NCBI RefSeq assembly: GCF_023278565.1
Contig: NC_064673.1
Span: 2,046,001-2,110,000, forward strand
Length of the DNA stretch: 64,000 nt
Source of the DNA: Colletotrichum lupini
Taxonomy: Eukaryota > Ascomycota > Sordariomycetes > Glomerellales > Glomerellaceae
Reading direction: 5' to 3'
In this document: positions 46,668 through 58,600 of the stretch, in pieces
How the letters are laid out: every line of letters begins with the position of its first letter
How positions within the stretch are numbered: the first letter of the stretch is position 1
Position numbers and translations under genes: made by a program
Notes under the pieces: model-generated
Database searches by the model: none
What the model was told of the DNA's origin: nothing
The model's input: only the letters and a program-made list of their open reading frames with translations

Positions 46668-47299
46668 TTTAACTTTCGCTGTAGATAAGAAAGGACTGTA
46701 GTTCGTTCTTGATCCGGTGCGATAGTAGGAAAAATAAAGGCTTGCGAGTGTCATCTCACAATTTCAGTAATCATTCCATCTAGCTTACGAAGTGACGAAA
46801 ACAGATGCTTTTGGTATGCCTTGAGATTGACGGATATCCGGGGTGAGGCCGATGTTCGTCGGGGCGCCTTATTCGGCATGTCCCACTCGGTACCGGCCGA
46901 AAAGGGAATTCCCGGACCCGTCCCTTCGGGGCACTACTTACTTTTGCTGCGAAAGCCACCTTTACCTGGCGGCACCTATTAGTGAACTCGGACCTCCTAG
47001 AGCACTAATTTGAGCCACAAGACTTGGATCCTGCAGCGAAACATTCACCTGAGAATTGAAGACGAATATCGTAGAAAGGCTGGGAAGTGAGGTGGCAGGT
47101 ACCCGATCTAATAGAGCCTTTGCTCAGTGTAGGGTACGATGTGCGGCAAATAGACAAAAGACATCTTAATGGCAGCCCGACAAGAGTGGAAGTCCTTTGT
47201 AAACGGCTATGTTGACTAATAACAGGCCACGATGAGTGAAACAATTAGTTTATGACGCAATCACATTAACTAGACTCTCTGATGGTGATATAGTATATG
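46668..47299. other. Intergenic region upstream of the asparagine synthetase
   Basis: No gene. A GC-rich part near 46845-46930 holds palindromes CGGTACCG and GGGAATTCCC and several CCGG/CGG words, possibly binding sites of Zn2Cys6-type regulators. The last about 50 bases before the Copia element become AT-rich. Confidence 0.4.
47295..47299. repeat. Target site duplication ATATG (RIPed GTATG), left copy (element A)
   Basis: Reads ATATG versus GTATG at 62012-62016. The single difference is G-to-A in a TpG context, as expected for RIP reaching just past the element edge. Confidence 0.75.
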
Positions 47300-47504
47300 T
47301 GTTAGTATCCCTATTACAGGGTAGTTAGTTCGAACCGTAGTTGATAAAGAGATTAATTAAACTATATAAATATCTATATAATAAGTATAAAAAAGAGGTT
47401 CTAACCGTAGGTTAGGCTAGCTACGATAATTATAAATAGGGCCCCTAATTAGCCCCTATATAGTCGGTTATATACCGCGGTTAAATTAGACTTTTAATTT
47501 AATA
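47300..47504 (-). repeat. 3' LTR of Copia A (205 bp)
   Basis: Direct-repeat partner of 55282-55473 plus 61999-62011. Begins TGTTAGTATCC and ends in a mutated AATTTAATA. Confidence 0.88.
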
Positions 47505-50500
47505 TTAACTTTCTCTTTTTTTTATTAATTTAACTACTACGGTTAGAGGTATAATTTAACCTCGGGCCCGTTTACTAAGTCGTCTCCTTTTCCTCTTTTT
47601 CTTTACTCTTTTTATATAACTTATCCCTTTATTTATATAATAACTTTTCTATTACTTACGAATTACTTTAATCCCTTATTTAGTACTACTTTTATAAAAG
47701 CGTTTATAAGGTTATTTTTATTATTAATCTAACGGATCTCGAGTATCTCGCGCTTTTCGTACGATTACTTAAGGGCTATAATATTAATTATAAGCCTTTT
47801 TTCCTTTATTATTCCTAATTTAATAAAGTATTTATATAATAAGTAAGAATCGATATAGATAATTATTAAAATAGTTAGAAGGCGAATTTAATTAGTAATC
47901 TTCTTTAGTATTATTAAAATTGCGTAGGAGAGGTTAATATTATTAACTATACTATAGACCTCCGACATTAGTATATTTCTCGTTACCTATTTATTTTTAG
48001 TTAACGAGTAGTAGATTATATTATTATATATAGTAAATTCGCTCTTACTTATACTCTCGTTAACTAAGATAATAATATACCTTAATTATAAAGTAAAGTT
48101 ATTATTATTTATAAATAACTTATTAATAAAGACGTAGAGCTTACTAATTATAAGGTTAATTAGGTAGTAAACGAGACCTCGATTAAGATTCGTTTACTAC
48201 TACTTAAGCTACTTATTAAGTACCTTGACGTCTCGTTTAGTTAGATTTATAGCTTGCGCTACCCTAGCGTAATTAAAAGTTATTTTAAGCTAATAAATAC
48301 TCGTAATATATACCCCTTATATAAGCTTAGCCCTATACCGCTTTTTAATATTAATTATATTCGGATTAATAAGGTTAATCTTCTTATCCTACTTTTTTTA
48401 TTAAAAAACGACGGTTTCCTTTTTAATTATAAAAATCTTATTATTAAATACTAGGGGGGTATTTATTATAAAGACCTCTTTTAGTTTCGTTACGAAGCCC
48501 GCTTTTTAAAGCTCCTTGTCCTTTTTTTTTATAAAGTTAATATTAGATAGGCTTAATATATCGTCGGTTTATATTCTAACGATCCTAAATTAGTCGCTTT
48601 TATATTTTATAATTAATAAGTACGGGTCGTACGTAGAAATAACTATTAATAATTAATTAATATAAAAATCGTAGTAAGTAGCTTATTAATAAGTACCCGA
48701 TTCTGCGAGCTTATATAGTAGTTTAAGTACTTTAATAATCGTACTTTTTAAGTACTTACTAACTATTTCTTTTAGTAAATAGGCTAGGATTTTCTTTATA
48801 AGCCCTATAGCTAATTAAGTATAGGCCTAGGTAATATTATAGTTCTAAATCTCGTATTCCTTTTTCTATAGCGATGCTCTTAGTACTATTATTAATCGTT
48901 AGCTATAACGCTATATAGTAAGTAATTATATAAGTAGCGTTACTTTTTTAACGTTACCGTACTCCTAAATTATATATCTAGACTTCTTATATAGCTAGGG
49001 TGTTCCTTTCCCTTTAATTTTACGAACTATTTATAATTTAAATATGCGGAGGTTTATATATTTTTCTAAGTCGTATAGGATAAATTAATAGATCCCTTAA
49101 TTACGAAGAGTATTTACTTTAATAAGATCTAATCCCTTATACGGCTTTCTAATAGTTACAATTATGCCTTTTTTACGTAGTTTAATTACTAACTTAAAAT
49201 CGGCTTTCTTTTTTATTATATAAAAGGTATTAATTACCTCGTTATTAGTAATAAATTACTACGTTAGGGCTTGTTATTATGGTCTTTTATAACGTCTCGC
49301 TAGTGGTATTAGTACTTTTCTAGTAATTTCCTCTTTTTTATTATTTATTAATACTATTATAACGATTTCGTTAAGGATAATTTCCTGTGCCTCTGCTACG
49401 GGTTATATAGTTTCCCTTAGCTCTTTTTCTTTTTATAAGTTAGAAATTACTTCGTTAGGATTTATATAGTATAGTCTAATTACTATAATTAATACTTTAA
49501 ATAGCTAGTTACGATCTCTTATAATTATATAAAAGCGTTTATTAACGGAAATTAACTTATATAGCCTAGCCTACTATTAAGTAATTTTATATTATATTTA
49601 TATATCCGAATTCAGCGGCATATTTAGATTACCCCCTATATTAGGCTTATTATATATAATAATTACCTTATTAACTTATTTTTTTATACTTACCTCGCGC
49701 AGTACTTATATTACTTTTTTAATTACTTAGGCTCGTTAGCTTATACTTAGTAATAGTAATAAGGCTAAGGTCGTTCTTAAATATGCTCTAAATATTAATA
49801 GCGTTAGTATAAGTCCGTTAGGCCCTATAGTATTATTATAGTACTTAAGTACTATTTAGAGGTATTTGTTATTAATAGAATCCGGATTTTCCTTTTTAAT
49901 AATTCTAAACGCCCTTTTTGATTATTAATATGCCCTTTTTACCTTTTTAATACTATAATACGCTTTAATAAGTACGACTTTTAGTTATATACCGTAGGCC
50001 GTTATATTATCTTTAAATTTTACTAACTTAAAGCTAGTACTAGCGTCGGTTCTAATACCGTTTAGTAGTCCTTAGTATATATTAATCTAGCTTTTTTATA
50101 AGGCTATTTATACTATCTTTACTTATAAATCCTAGAGGAATTGCCTTACTAAGAAAGATATAGCTACGTTAATTATATATAGTACTAGCTAACTATTTAA
50201 GTAGAAGATATTAATAACGATTTCTTAATTAAAGTTAAGCTTATTATATAATTTAAACTTGAATTTACATAGGCTTTGCGTATTTATTTAGTATTAGTAA
50301 TATACTTTTATTAACTACTCTAGCGCCCCTATTTTAATATTATTATTACCTAATTACTTTAAGAGGTTATATAGCCTCGTGACTAACGGGTGCCCGAATT
50401 TTTAGTATAGTTTTTTAAGCTTATTTTCTATTAAATAATTAATTAATTTCGTATTATTAATAAGCTTTATAAACGTATACCCCTATTATTGTTTAACTAT

Positions 50501-53144
50501 TTCAAAGTGCTTATTATTAAAGATTCTATTCTTTATATTATTAAATATAATACTTAGTCGATCTATATTTTTTAAATATAGGAGAAATAGGGTATTAATA
50601 AGTAAAATATAGAAAGTTATCGTTTTAAAATACGTCTCTATTTTTATTATACTTAGGGCGACGATTTCTTTACTTAGGCTAAAACTAATCTTTATAATAC
50701 CCGCTATTAATATATTAAGTATTATTAGCGCAATCTTCTATAGTACTTAGAATTACCCTTTTTTTTTACTTAATTATTACGATACTTTAGTATTTAGGAT
50801 AATCCTATAGAAATTATTTAGGCTATACTTTTCGCTTATATAAAATATTTATACGAGCTTAGTATTTAAGGGATCTAAGTAATATAAAAAGGACCCCTTT
50901 AGCTACCCCTAGATTTACTTAGTACTATATTCTTTTTTTTTAAATATCGAGAGAGATAGCGTTTTCTTTTTAATTATTAAAAAAATAGGCTTTGGCCTTA
51001 TTAGATTCGCCCTTTTAGCCGCCTCTATATTTATTATTTAAAGGACCTTCCTTTACTATCCGTAAATAAAAGCTTATTTATTAAGAGCTTTTACTACCCT
51101 CTATTTATTTAGCCTCGTATATCCTCTAAAAGCTAATAAGGTAAAAAAAGAGTAGTTAATATTATCGATTTTATTATAATTTAATTCATTAGTATAGGGG
51201 GTAAGATCTTTTTTATCTTCTAAATCTCTTATAGGGGGTATATATTTTAAGCTACTATTTTAGCTACTATTACTAGGTTCTGTGCCCTCGGATTTACCCT
51301 TATATATAACGAGGAATTAGTTAAACTAACGAGGGCTAGTTTTACTATTTACTACCCTTAACTTTTTATATTATTCGTACGATTTAGTACGCTCTTCCTC
51401 GGAGTAGTTACTTAACTAATATCTATCCTTTTTATAAATATAGTATTACTTTTTTTATTACTTTACTTATAAGTTAAATCTCTACTTATTTAATAAATCT
51501 AGGCCTCTTTATTAGTAATTACCGTATTTAGCCTCTTTTCTTTTTTTATTATATATTTAATTAACTTAATATTATTAATAAGGGCCGTTATATACTTAGA
51601 GGTAGGTTTAGCGCGGTATTTTTACTTTAATATTAAAACTAAATCTTAGCTTTAAGTAGAGCGTTTCGTAGTCTTCGGGTACTTAGTATAGGGTTATTTT
51701 TACCTTTAATATACGCTAGACTATAATATAAAAATATCTAACTTTTTACTTATTTATCCCCTTATTTAGCTAGGTTTTTACTAGCTTATTAATTCGATCG
51801 ATAAGCTCTTTAAAGATCTTTACTTATAATTTACCCTCTATTATCCTAGCTATAAATATAAAAAAAATCGCTCGTAGCTTAAATAAGAGCTCTAGGTTTT
51901 TATTATAGGTCTCGAAGTAGCTTTAGATTACGTTAATTATATTAAGAAAGTCGTTTTGATTAAAATTACGTACCGCTTCGTAATAATAATTAGAGGCTTT
52001 ACTTATAAGTACGATATTAATTACTAAATAGCACTAATATTCCCTAATTCCGACTTTTTCGTAGTAATTATAAAATATTATTAGGGTTTTTTATAAAACC
52101 TTATACTTCCCCCTAGAGTATAATTTCTTTTTTAAGAAGATCTTTTTAAGGTTTATAGATTACCTCGTATTTATTACTAGATTTTTAATATCTATATACG
52201 ATCCCTACGTTACTACGTATTATTAATAACTTTAGGTCGTTTACCTCCTTTTTTATTAACTAATTAATACCGAATTTTGTATTAATAATAGTAACGAGTT
52301 ATAGATCAAAATAAATGGAATTATTAATTATCGTACTTTTAATACTATATTTTGCCCTAGTATATCTTTTTATAATAATAGATTTCCGTTAGTAATTATA
52401 GGGAGGAAATCTAGGTTATTTACCCTTTTTTTTAAATTCGTTAAAGCGATTATATACTTTATTAACTTATACTTAGTTTTATAATACGAATTCCTTTTTT
52501 ATAATTATTATTATTAGTATTTTATATAGCTTTTATAATTATAATTATGCTAGTAATACCCCTTATTTATAGAAGAATTTATTAACTATTTTTATAATTC
52601 TTAGGCTTGCGCTTATAAATTATTTATCTAGTTAGTAGCTAAGGTCGTTTACGATTTTATAAAATAGGGATTACCCCTATAGCCCCTTTTTTTTATAAAC
52701 CTTAGTTAAATAGATTAATACTATATTAGTTTACTCGCTATTAAGCTAATCCGTAATTCTATATATCTACGTCCCTTAATAATCCGGGTTAATATTTACT
52801 TATTTATAAGGGATTAGGATTTTATTTAAGATTAGCTTTTATTCTCTTTTTCCTTACCCTAACTTATTAAGGGTCGTACTCTAGCTTATACTCATATTAA
52901 TAGTTATTAGCGTATTTAATCTTAATAAGGATATATTTAATTTACGTACTAATTATAATAAATCCGTACTTTTACTACTTAACGAATTTATTAGGGTCTA
53001 GGAGATTCCCGCTTCTTTTTACTATCTCGCTACTACTCTCGTTTTTATTATTTTTAGCGATTATTATTACCCTTTTAAATTACTAACTATTATACTTACT
53101 AAGATCCTTTTTTTTATTTAGTATAAAAAAGTAGGTTTTAGTAA

Positions 53145-53152
53145 TTCCTTTT
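53145..53152. repeat. 8-bp target duplication TTCCTTTT, left copy (MITE)
   Basis: Identical to 53908-53915. Eight bases is the hAT superfamily size. Confidence 0.93.
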
Positions 53153-53209
53153 GGGCGAGGATATCCTGCCAGCAGCTCCCGCTATTCTGCACCTAAGTGT
53201 GGCTGCGGC
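53153..53209 (+). repeat. Left TIR of the hAT-like MITE (57 bp)
   Basis: Reverse complement of 53851-53907 with one mismatch. Confidence 0.93.
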
Positions 53210-53648
53210 AGGCCCTGCCTCCGACCACGGAGCTCAGCTGCCCATACCCACCCACCTACCTACCTACCTACCTACCTACCTACAACCACCACTTCGTCGA
53301 CCTCGCCGTCGCTGCCGCTGCCGCTGCTGCCAATTGAAGCTATTCCCAACGTTAATATGTCGCAAGAAGAGAATAATCGCGAAGTTGACGATCCCTTCGT
53401 CTACTAATACGACTACGTGGAGTACGACTGCCCACTTTACGGCCAGCGCTACCCTGTCCGAGGCCAGAGCAGCACTTAACGAGGCTGCCCACGAGACGGC
53501 AGTCGCGATCAAAAGCAGCAACGCCTCGCAGAGTTAACCCACCCGAATAAGCGTCGCAAATCCTCGACCTCGTTCCAGCCTTTCGAGCGAGTCAATTGGG
53601 CAGCTGGGCAGCTGGGCAATTAGGCCAATTAGGCCAATTCGACGGAAT

Positions 53649-53720
53649 CGTCGACTTGGGCTAATTCGTCGACTTAGGCTAATTCGTCGACTTGGGCCAA
53701 TACGTCGACTTGGGCTAACG
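53649..53720 (+). repeat. Four 18-bp tandem subterminal repeats
   Basis: Units CGTCGACTTGGGCTAATT at 53649, 53667, 53685 and 53703 with 1-3 differences. A fifth partial unit follows. Shorter CAGCTGGG and GGCCAATTA repeats lie just before. Such subterminal repeats often bind hAT transposase. Confidence 0.85.
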
Positions 53721-53850
53721 CGTCGATTGCCGTACTTTTTACCAAAATAGTTCAAGTCAATTGCTGGCCTCTGATTGGCCCAGCCTATTCGAATGCTGAC
53801 TACGCAGAGCCCAGCTTACGTGTGTGCCCGAGACCGGCGGTCGTGTGGCG

Positions 53851-53907
53851 GCCGCAGCCACACTTGGGTGCAGAATAGCGGGAGCTGCTGGCAGGATATC
53901 CTCGCCC
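53851..53907 (-). repeat. Right TIR of the hAT-like MITE (57 bp)
   Basis: Ends GGATATCCTCGCCC before the TTCCTTTT duplication at 53908-53915. Confidence 0.93.
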
Positions 53908-55281
53908 TTCCTTTTTATAATAGTAGTAGTAAACGTTTATATTATTATAAGAAGATATAGTAATTAGTCTCGGAATCTTTACTAGTTACTAATTTTTATT
54001 ATTTCGTATATTTCTAGCTTCTTAAGCCTTATACTCTTTATAATTTTTAAATAGCTTCTTTTTTTAACCTACTTTTTTTAGGGCGGTATTTTATAAAAAT
54101 AGTTAAAAATAGATACTAAGTAGCTTATAGAGGAGCTATATAAGTTATTAAGAATTATATAAGCCGTTAAGTATAGTTAATAAAGTTAAGCCCTCTTTTT
54201 TATAAAATTATAGATTTTAAGGACTTATTAAAAATGCTTATTTATTACTCGTACGCAGTAGGGTTAGATATTTTAAAGATCTTGTTTTTTATAGCCTCTT
54301 AATACCCTATTTTATATTTTTTAAATAGTTTTTTTCGTAACTTAATTATAGTTAAGTAATTATTACTTATTAGCGATCCCTTTTATTACTTAGTTAATTT
54401 TTTAAAATTAGTAATCTCGTACTAAGAGTTAATATAAAAAGAAGCTTTTTAATAGCCCTCTAGAGGATTTTTTTCTTTTCTTCTTAAATCCTCGTTTTTT
54501 TAGCCTTTTTTTAGGTTAATAATAATTCTAGCGGGAGGTTATAAGACTATTTTAGAATAGCCGCCTTTTTTTTAAATTAATCTCTAAGATCCGTAATACT
54601 CTTAACTTAATACTATTAGGACCTCTAAATCCCCTCCTCCCTTATTAAACTATCCTCTATATTATATTTTTAAATAATATTTAGAGAGTAGTTAAGGGAG
54701 CTATAAAGAGGTTATTTAGATCGCGGGCTTAAGGTTATATTTATAAGATTCTTATAATAATAGATTCTTTTATATATTATAAATCTCTTAGCTTAATAAC
54801 TCTTATAAAGTTACTTTTATTATTAAATAAGAATATTTATATTTAGAGATTCCCTTTTTTAATTACGCGGTACTCTTTTATATTATATTATTAAGCTCGT
54901 TCGTTATACTAATTAATTAAGTAAGTAGTTATTACGTAGGTATTTTTTTTTATTAATTTAACTAGTTAATTTTTAATTACGGGCTAGTTATAAAAAAGTC
55001 GTTTAGTAAAAAAGCTACTCGGGGCGATAGTAAAAAGCTAGTTATTTAAGTAGTTCTATTAATTAATATAGTTTAACGTAATAAACGTCGACCTTTTATA
55101 AGTAGTAAAGGGCTACGATTACTTAGTTCTATATAATATTTAAGAATCGTTTCTTTTTTTATTTACTTTTATAAAGTTAATTAGTACGAATTTCCTATCC
55201 TATATAGTATTAAGAAGTCGTTTCTTTTACGTAACGAAATACCTTACCGATTTATAATAATAGAATTTAATTATTAATTAG

Positions 55282-55473
55282 TATTAATATCTTTATTATA
55301 GGGTAGTTAGTTCGAACTATAATTAATAAAGAGATTAATTAAACTATATAAATATTTACGTAGTAGGTATAAAAAGGAGGTTCTAACTATAAGTTAGGCT
55401 GGCTATAATAATTATAAATAGGGCCCCTAATTGGCCCCTGCGCAGTCGGCTATATACCGCGGTTAAATTAGAC
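55282..55473 (-). repeat. 5' LTR of Copia A, first 192 bp (interrupted by B)
   Basis: Starts TATTAATATC, matching TGTTAGTATC of the left LTR. It stops at ...TTAAATTAGAC, where B begins. The remaining 13 bases lie past B. Confidence 0.88.
55469..55473. repeat. Target site duplication TAGAC, left copy (element B)
   Basis: TAGAC lies at the end of the interrupted LTR of A and recurs at 61994-61998 after B. Confidence 0.93.
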
Positions 55474-55678
55474 TATCGGATTAGAAGTCTAATTCGACCG
55501 TAGTATATAGCCGACTGCGCAGGGGCTAATTAGGGGCCCTATTTACGATTATCGTAGCTAGCCTAACCTACGGTTAGAACCTCTTTTTTATACTTACTAC
55601 GTAGATATTTATATAGTTTAATTAATCTCTTTATTAACTACGGTTCGAACTAACTACCCTATAATAAGGATACTAATA
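55474..55678 (+). repeat. 5' LTR of Copia B (205 bp)
   Basis: Begins TATCGGATTAGAAGTC (intact start would be TG) and ends GGATACTAATA. Confidence 0.9.
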
Positions 55679-55689
55679 CTAATTAGTAA

Positions 55690-58600
55690 TTAAACTCTAT
55701 TATTATAAATTAGTAAGGTATCTTACTACGTAGAAGAGATGACTTCTTAATACTGCACGGGATAAGAGATTTATACTAATTAACTTTATAAAAGTAAACG
55801 AAAAAGGAGGCGATTCTTAAATACCGCACGGAATTAAGTAATTATAGCCCTTTACTACCTATAAGAGGTCGACGTTTACTACGTTAAACTACGTTAATTA
55901 ATAGAACTACTTAAGTAACTAGCCTTTTACCGTCGCCCTAAGTAGCTTTTTTACTAAACGACTTTTCTATAGCTAGCCCGCGATTAGAAATTAATTAAGA
56001 AAGCTATTTAGAGATTATAAAGAGCACGAGGCTTAAGAGGCTAGAAGTGTACGGGATAGCGGAAATTAGTAATTAATAAAGATCCTAAGACTAATTACTA
56101 TATCTTCCTACGGTAATATAAACGTCTACCGCTACTATTATTAAAAAGAACTACTAAAACTTACCCTTTTTTATTAAACGAAAAGGAGGATCTTAGTAAG
56201 TACGATAGCTAGCGATTTAAAAAAGTAGTAATAATTATTAAAAATAGTAAAAACGAGAGTAGTAGCGAGATAGTAAGAGGAAATAAGAATCTCTTAAACC
56301 TTAATAAATTCGTTAGGTAGTAAAAGTACGGATTTACTATAACCCGCGCGCAGATTAAATATATCCTTATTAAGATTAAATACGCTAACGACCGCTAATA
56401 CGGGTATAAGCTAAAGTACGACCCTTAGCGAGTTAGGGTAAAAAAGAAGAGGATAAAACTCGATCTTAAATAGAATCCTAATCCCTTATAAGTAGGTAAA
56501 TATTAACCCGGACTATTAGGGAACGTAGATATATAAAATTGCGGATTAGCTTAATAGTAAGTAAATTAATATAGTATTAATCTATTTAACTAAGGTCTAT
56601 AAGAAAAAGGGGCTATAAGGGCAACCCCTATTCTACGAGATCGTAAACGACCTTAGCTACTAACTAAACGAATAGTTCGTAAGCGTAAGCTTAAGAATCG
56701 CAAAAATAGTTAATAAATTCCTTTACGGGCGAGGGGTATTACTAGCGCAATTATAATTACGAGAGCTATATAAAATACTAGTAGCGATAATTATAGAGGA
56801 GGAATTCGTACTATAGAACTAGGTATAGGTCGATAGAGCGTATAATTACTTTAATAAATTTAGAAAAAGGGTAAACGACCTAGATTTCCTCCCTATAATT
56901 ACTAACGGAAATCTATCGTCGTAAAAGGATATACCGGGGTAAAATATAGTACTAAAAGTACGATAATCGATAATTCCGCTTATTTCGATTTATAACTCGT
57001 TACCGCTACTAATACGAAATTCGGCACCGATCGGCTAATAAAAAAAGAAGTAAACGACCCGAAGTTATTAATAGTACGTAGCGACGCAGGGTTCGCATAT
57101 AAATACTAAAAATCTAATAATAAATACGAGGCAATTTATAGACCTTAAAAAGATCTTCTTAAAAGAGAAATTATACTCTAAGGGGAAGTATAAGGTCTTA
57201 TAAGAAACCCTAACGATATTTTACGATTATTACGAAGAAGTTAAAATTAGGGAATACTAGTACTATTTAGTAATTAATATCGTACTCGTAAGCAAAGCCT
57301 CCGATTATTATTACGAAGCGGTGCGTAATTTTAATTAAAACGACTTTTTTAGCATAATTAACGTAATCCGAAGCCGCTTCGAGACCTACGATAGGAACCT
57401 AGAGCTCCTATTTAAGCTACGAGCGATTTCTTTCGTATTTATAGCTAGGATAATAGAGGGTAAATCGCGAGTAGATATCCTTAAAGAGCTTATTAATTAA
57501 ATTAATAAACTAGCAAAAACCTAGCTAAATAAGGGGATAAACGAGCGGAAAGTCGGATATTTTTATATTATAATCTAGCGTATACTAAAGGTAAAGATTA
57601 CCCTATACTAAGTACTTAAAAATTACGAGACGCTCTACTCGAGGCTAAGATCTAGTTTTAATATTAAAATAAGAATACTACGCTAAACCTATTTCTAGGT
57701 ATACGACGGCCCTTATTAATAATATTAGGTCGATTAAACGTATAATAGGAAAGGAAAAGAGGTTAGATACGGCAATCGCTAGTAAAGAGGCCCAGATTCG
57801 TTAAATAGGTAGAGATTTAACTTATGGGCAAGGTAATAAAAAAAGCAATACTATATTTATAAAAAGGATAGATATTAGTTAAATAACTACTCTAAAGAAG
57901 AGCGTACTAAATCGTATAAATAGTATAAAAAGTCGAGGGTAATAAATAGCAAAACTAGCCCTCGTTAGTTTAACTAATTCCTTATTATATATAAGGGCAG
58001 ATCCGGGGGCACGGAACCTAGCGACGGTAGCTAAAGTGGCGGCCTAAAATATATACCCCCTATAAGAAATTCGGAAAATAAAAAAGATCTTACCCCCTAT
58101 ACTAACGAATTAGATTATAACGAAATTAATAATATTAATTACTCTTTTTTTACCCCGTTAGCTTCTAAAGGATATATAAGGCTAAACGAATAAAAAGTAG
58201 CAAAAGCTCTTAATAAGTAGGCTTTTATTTACAAATAATAAGGGAAGGTCCTTTAAATAACGGATACGGAGGCGGCTAAAAGGGCGAATCTAATAGGGCC
58301 GAAGCCTATTTTCTTAATAATTAAGGAGAAGACGCTATCTCTTTTAATATTTAAAAAAAAGGAATATAGTACTAAGCAAATCTAGGGGTAGCTAGAGGGG
58401 TCCTTTTTATATTATTTAGATCCCTCGAATACTAAGCTTATATAAGTATTCTATATAAGCGAAAGGTACGGCCTAGATAATTTCTATAAGATTATCCTAG
58501 ATACTAGGGTATCGTAATAGTTAACTAGAGGAAAAGGGTAATTTTAGGCACTATAAAAGATCGCACTAGTAATACTTATACGTTAATAGCGGGTATTACG

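Larger units (their letters stand above)
53153..53907. mobile_element. hAT-like non-autonomous element (MITE), 755 bp
   Basis: Bounded by 57-bp terminal inverted repeats (53153-53209 and 53851-53907) starting GGGCGAGGATATCC, with one mismatch (CTAAG versus CCAAG), and by perfect 8-bp duplications TTCCTTTT. The interior is GC-rich and un-RIPed. It contains a (CCTA)n run at about 53250-53283, a short ATG frame near 53358, and four tandem 18-bp units at 53649-53720. No transposase is encoded, so it depends on an autonomous hAT relative elsewhere. It inserted into the gag region of Copia A. Confidence 0.9.

Noticed and set aside
48254..48454. 66-codon frame inside Copia A
   Set aside because: Lies opposite pol in RIPed DNA. 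Composition alone explains it.
53248..53284. (CCTA)n run as an internal telomere-like repeat
   Set aside because: The unit is not the fungal telomere TTAGGG/CCCTAA. It is a simple microsatellite inside the MITE.
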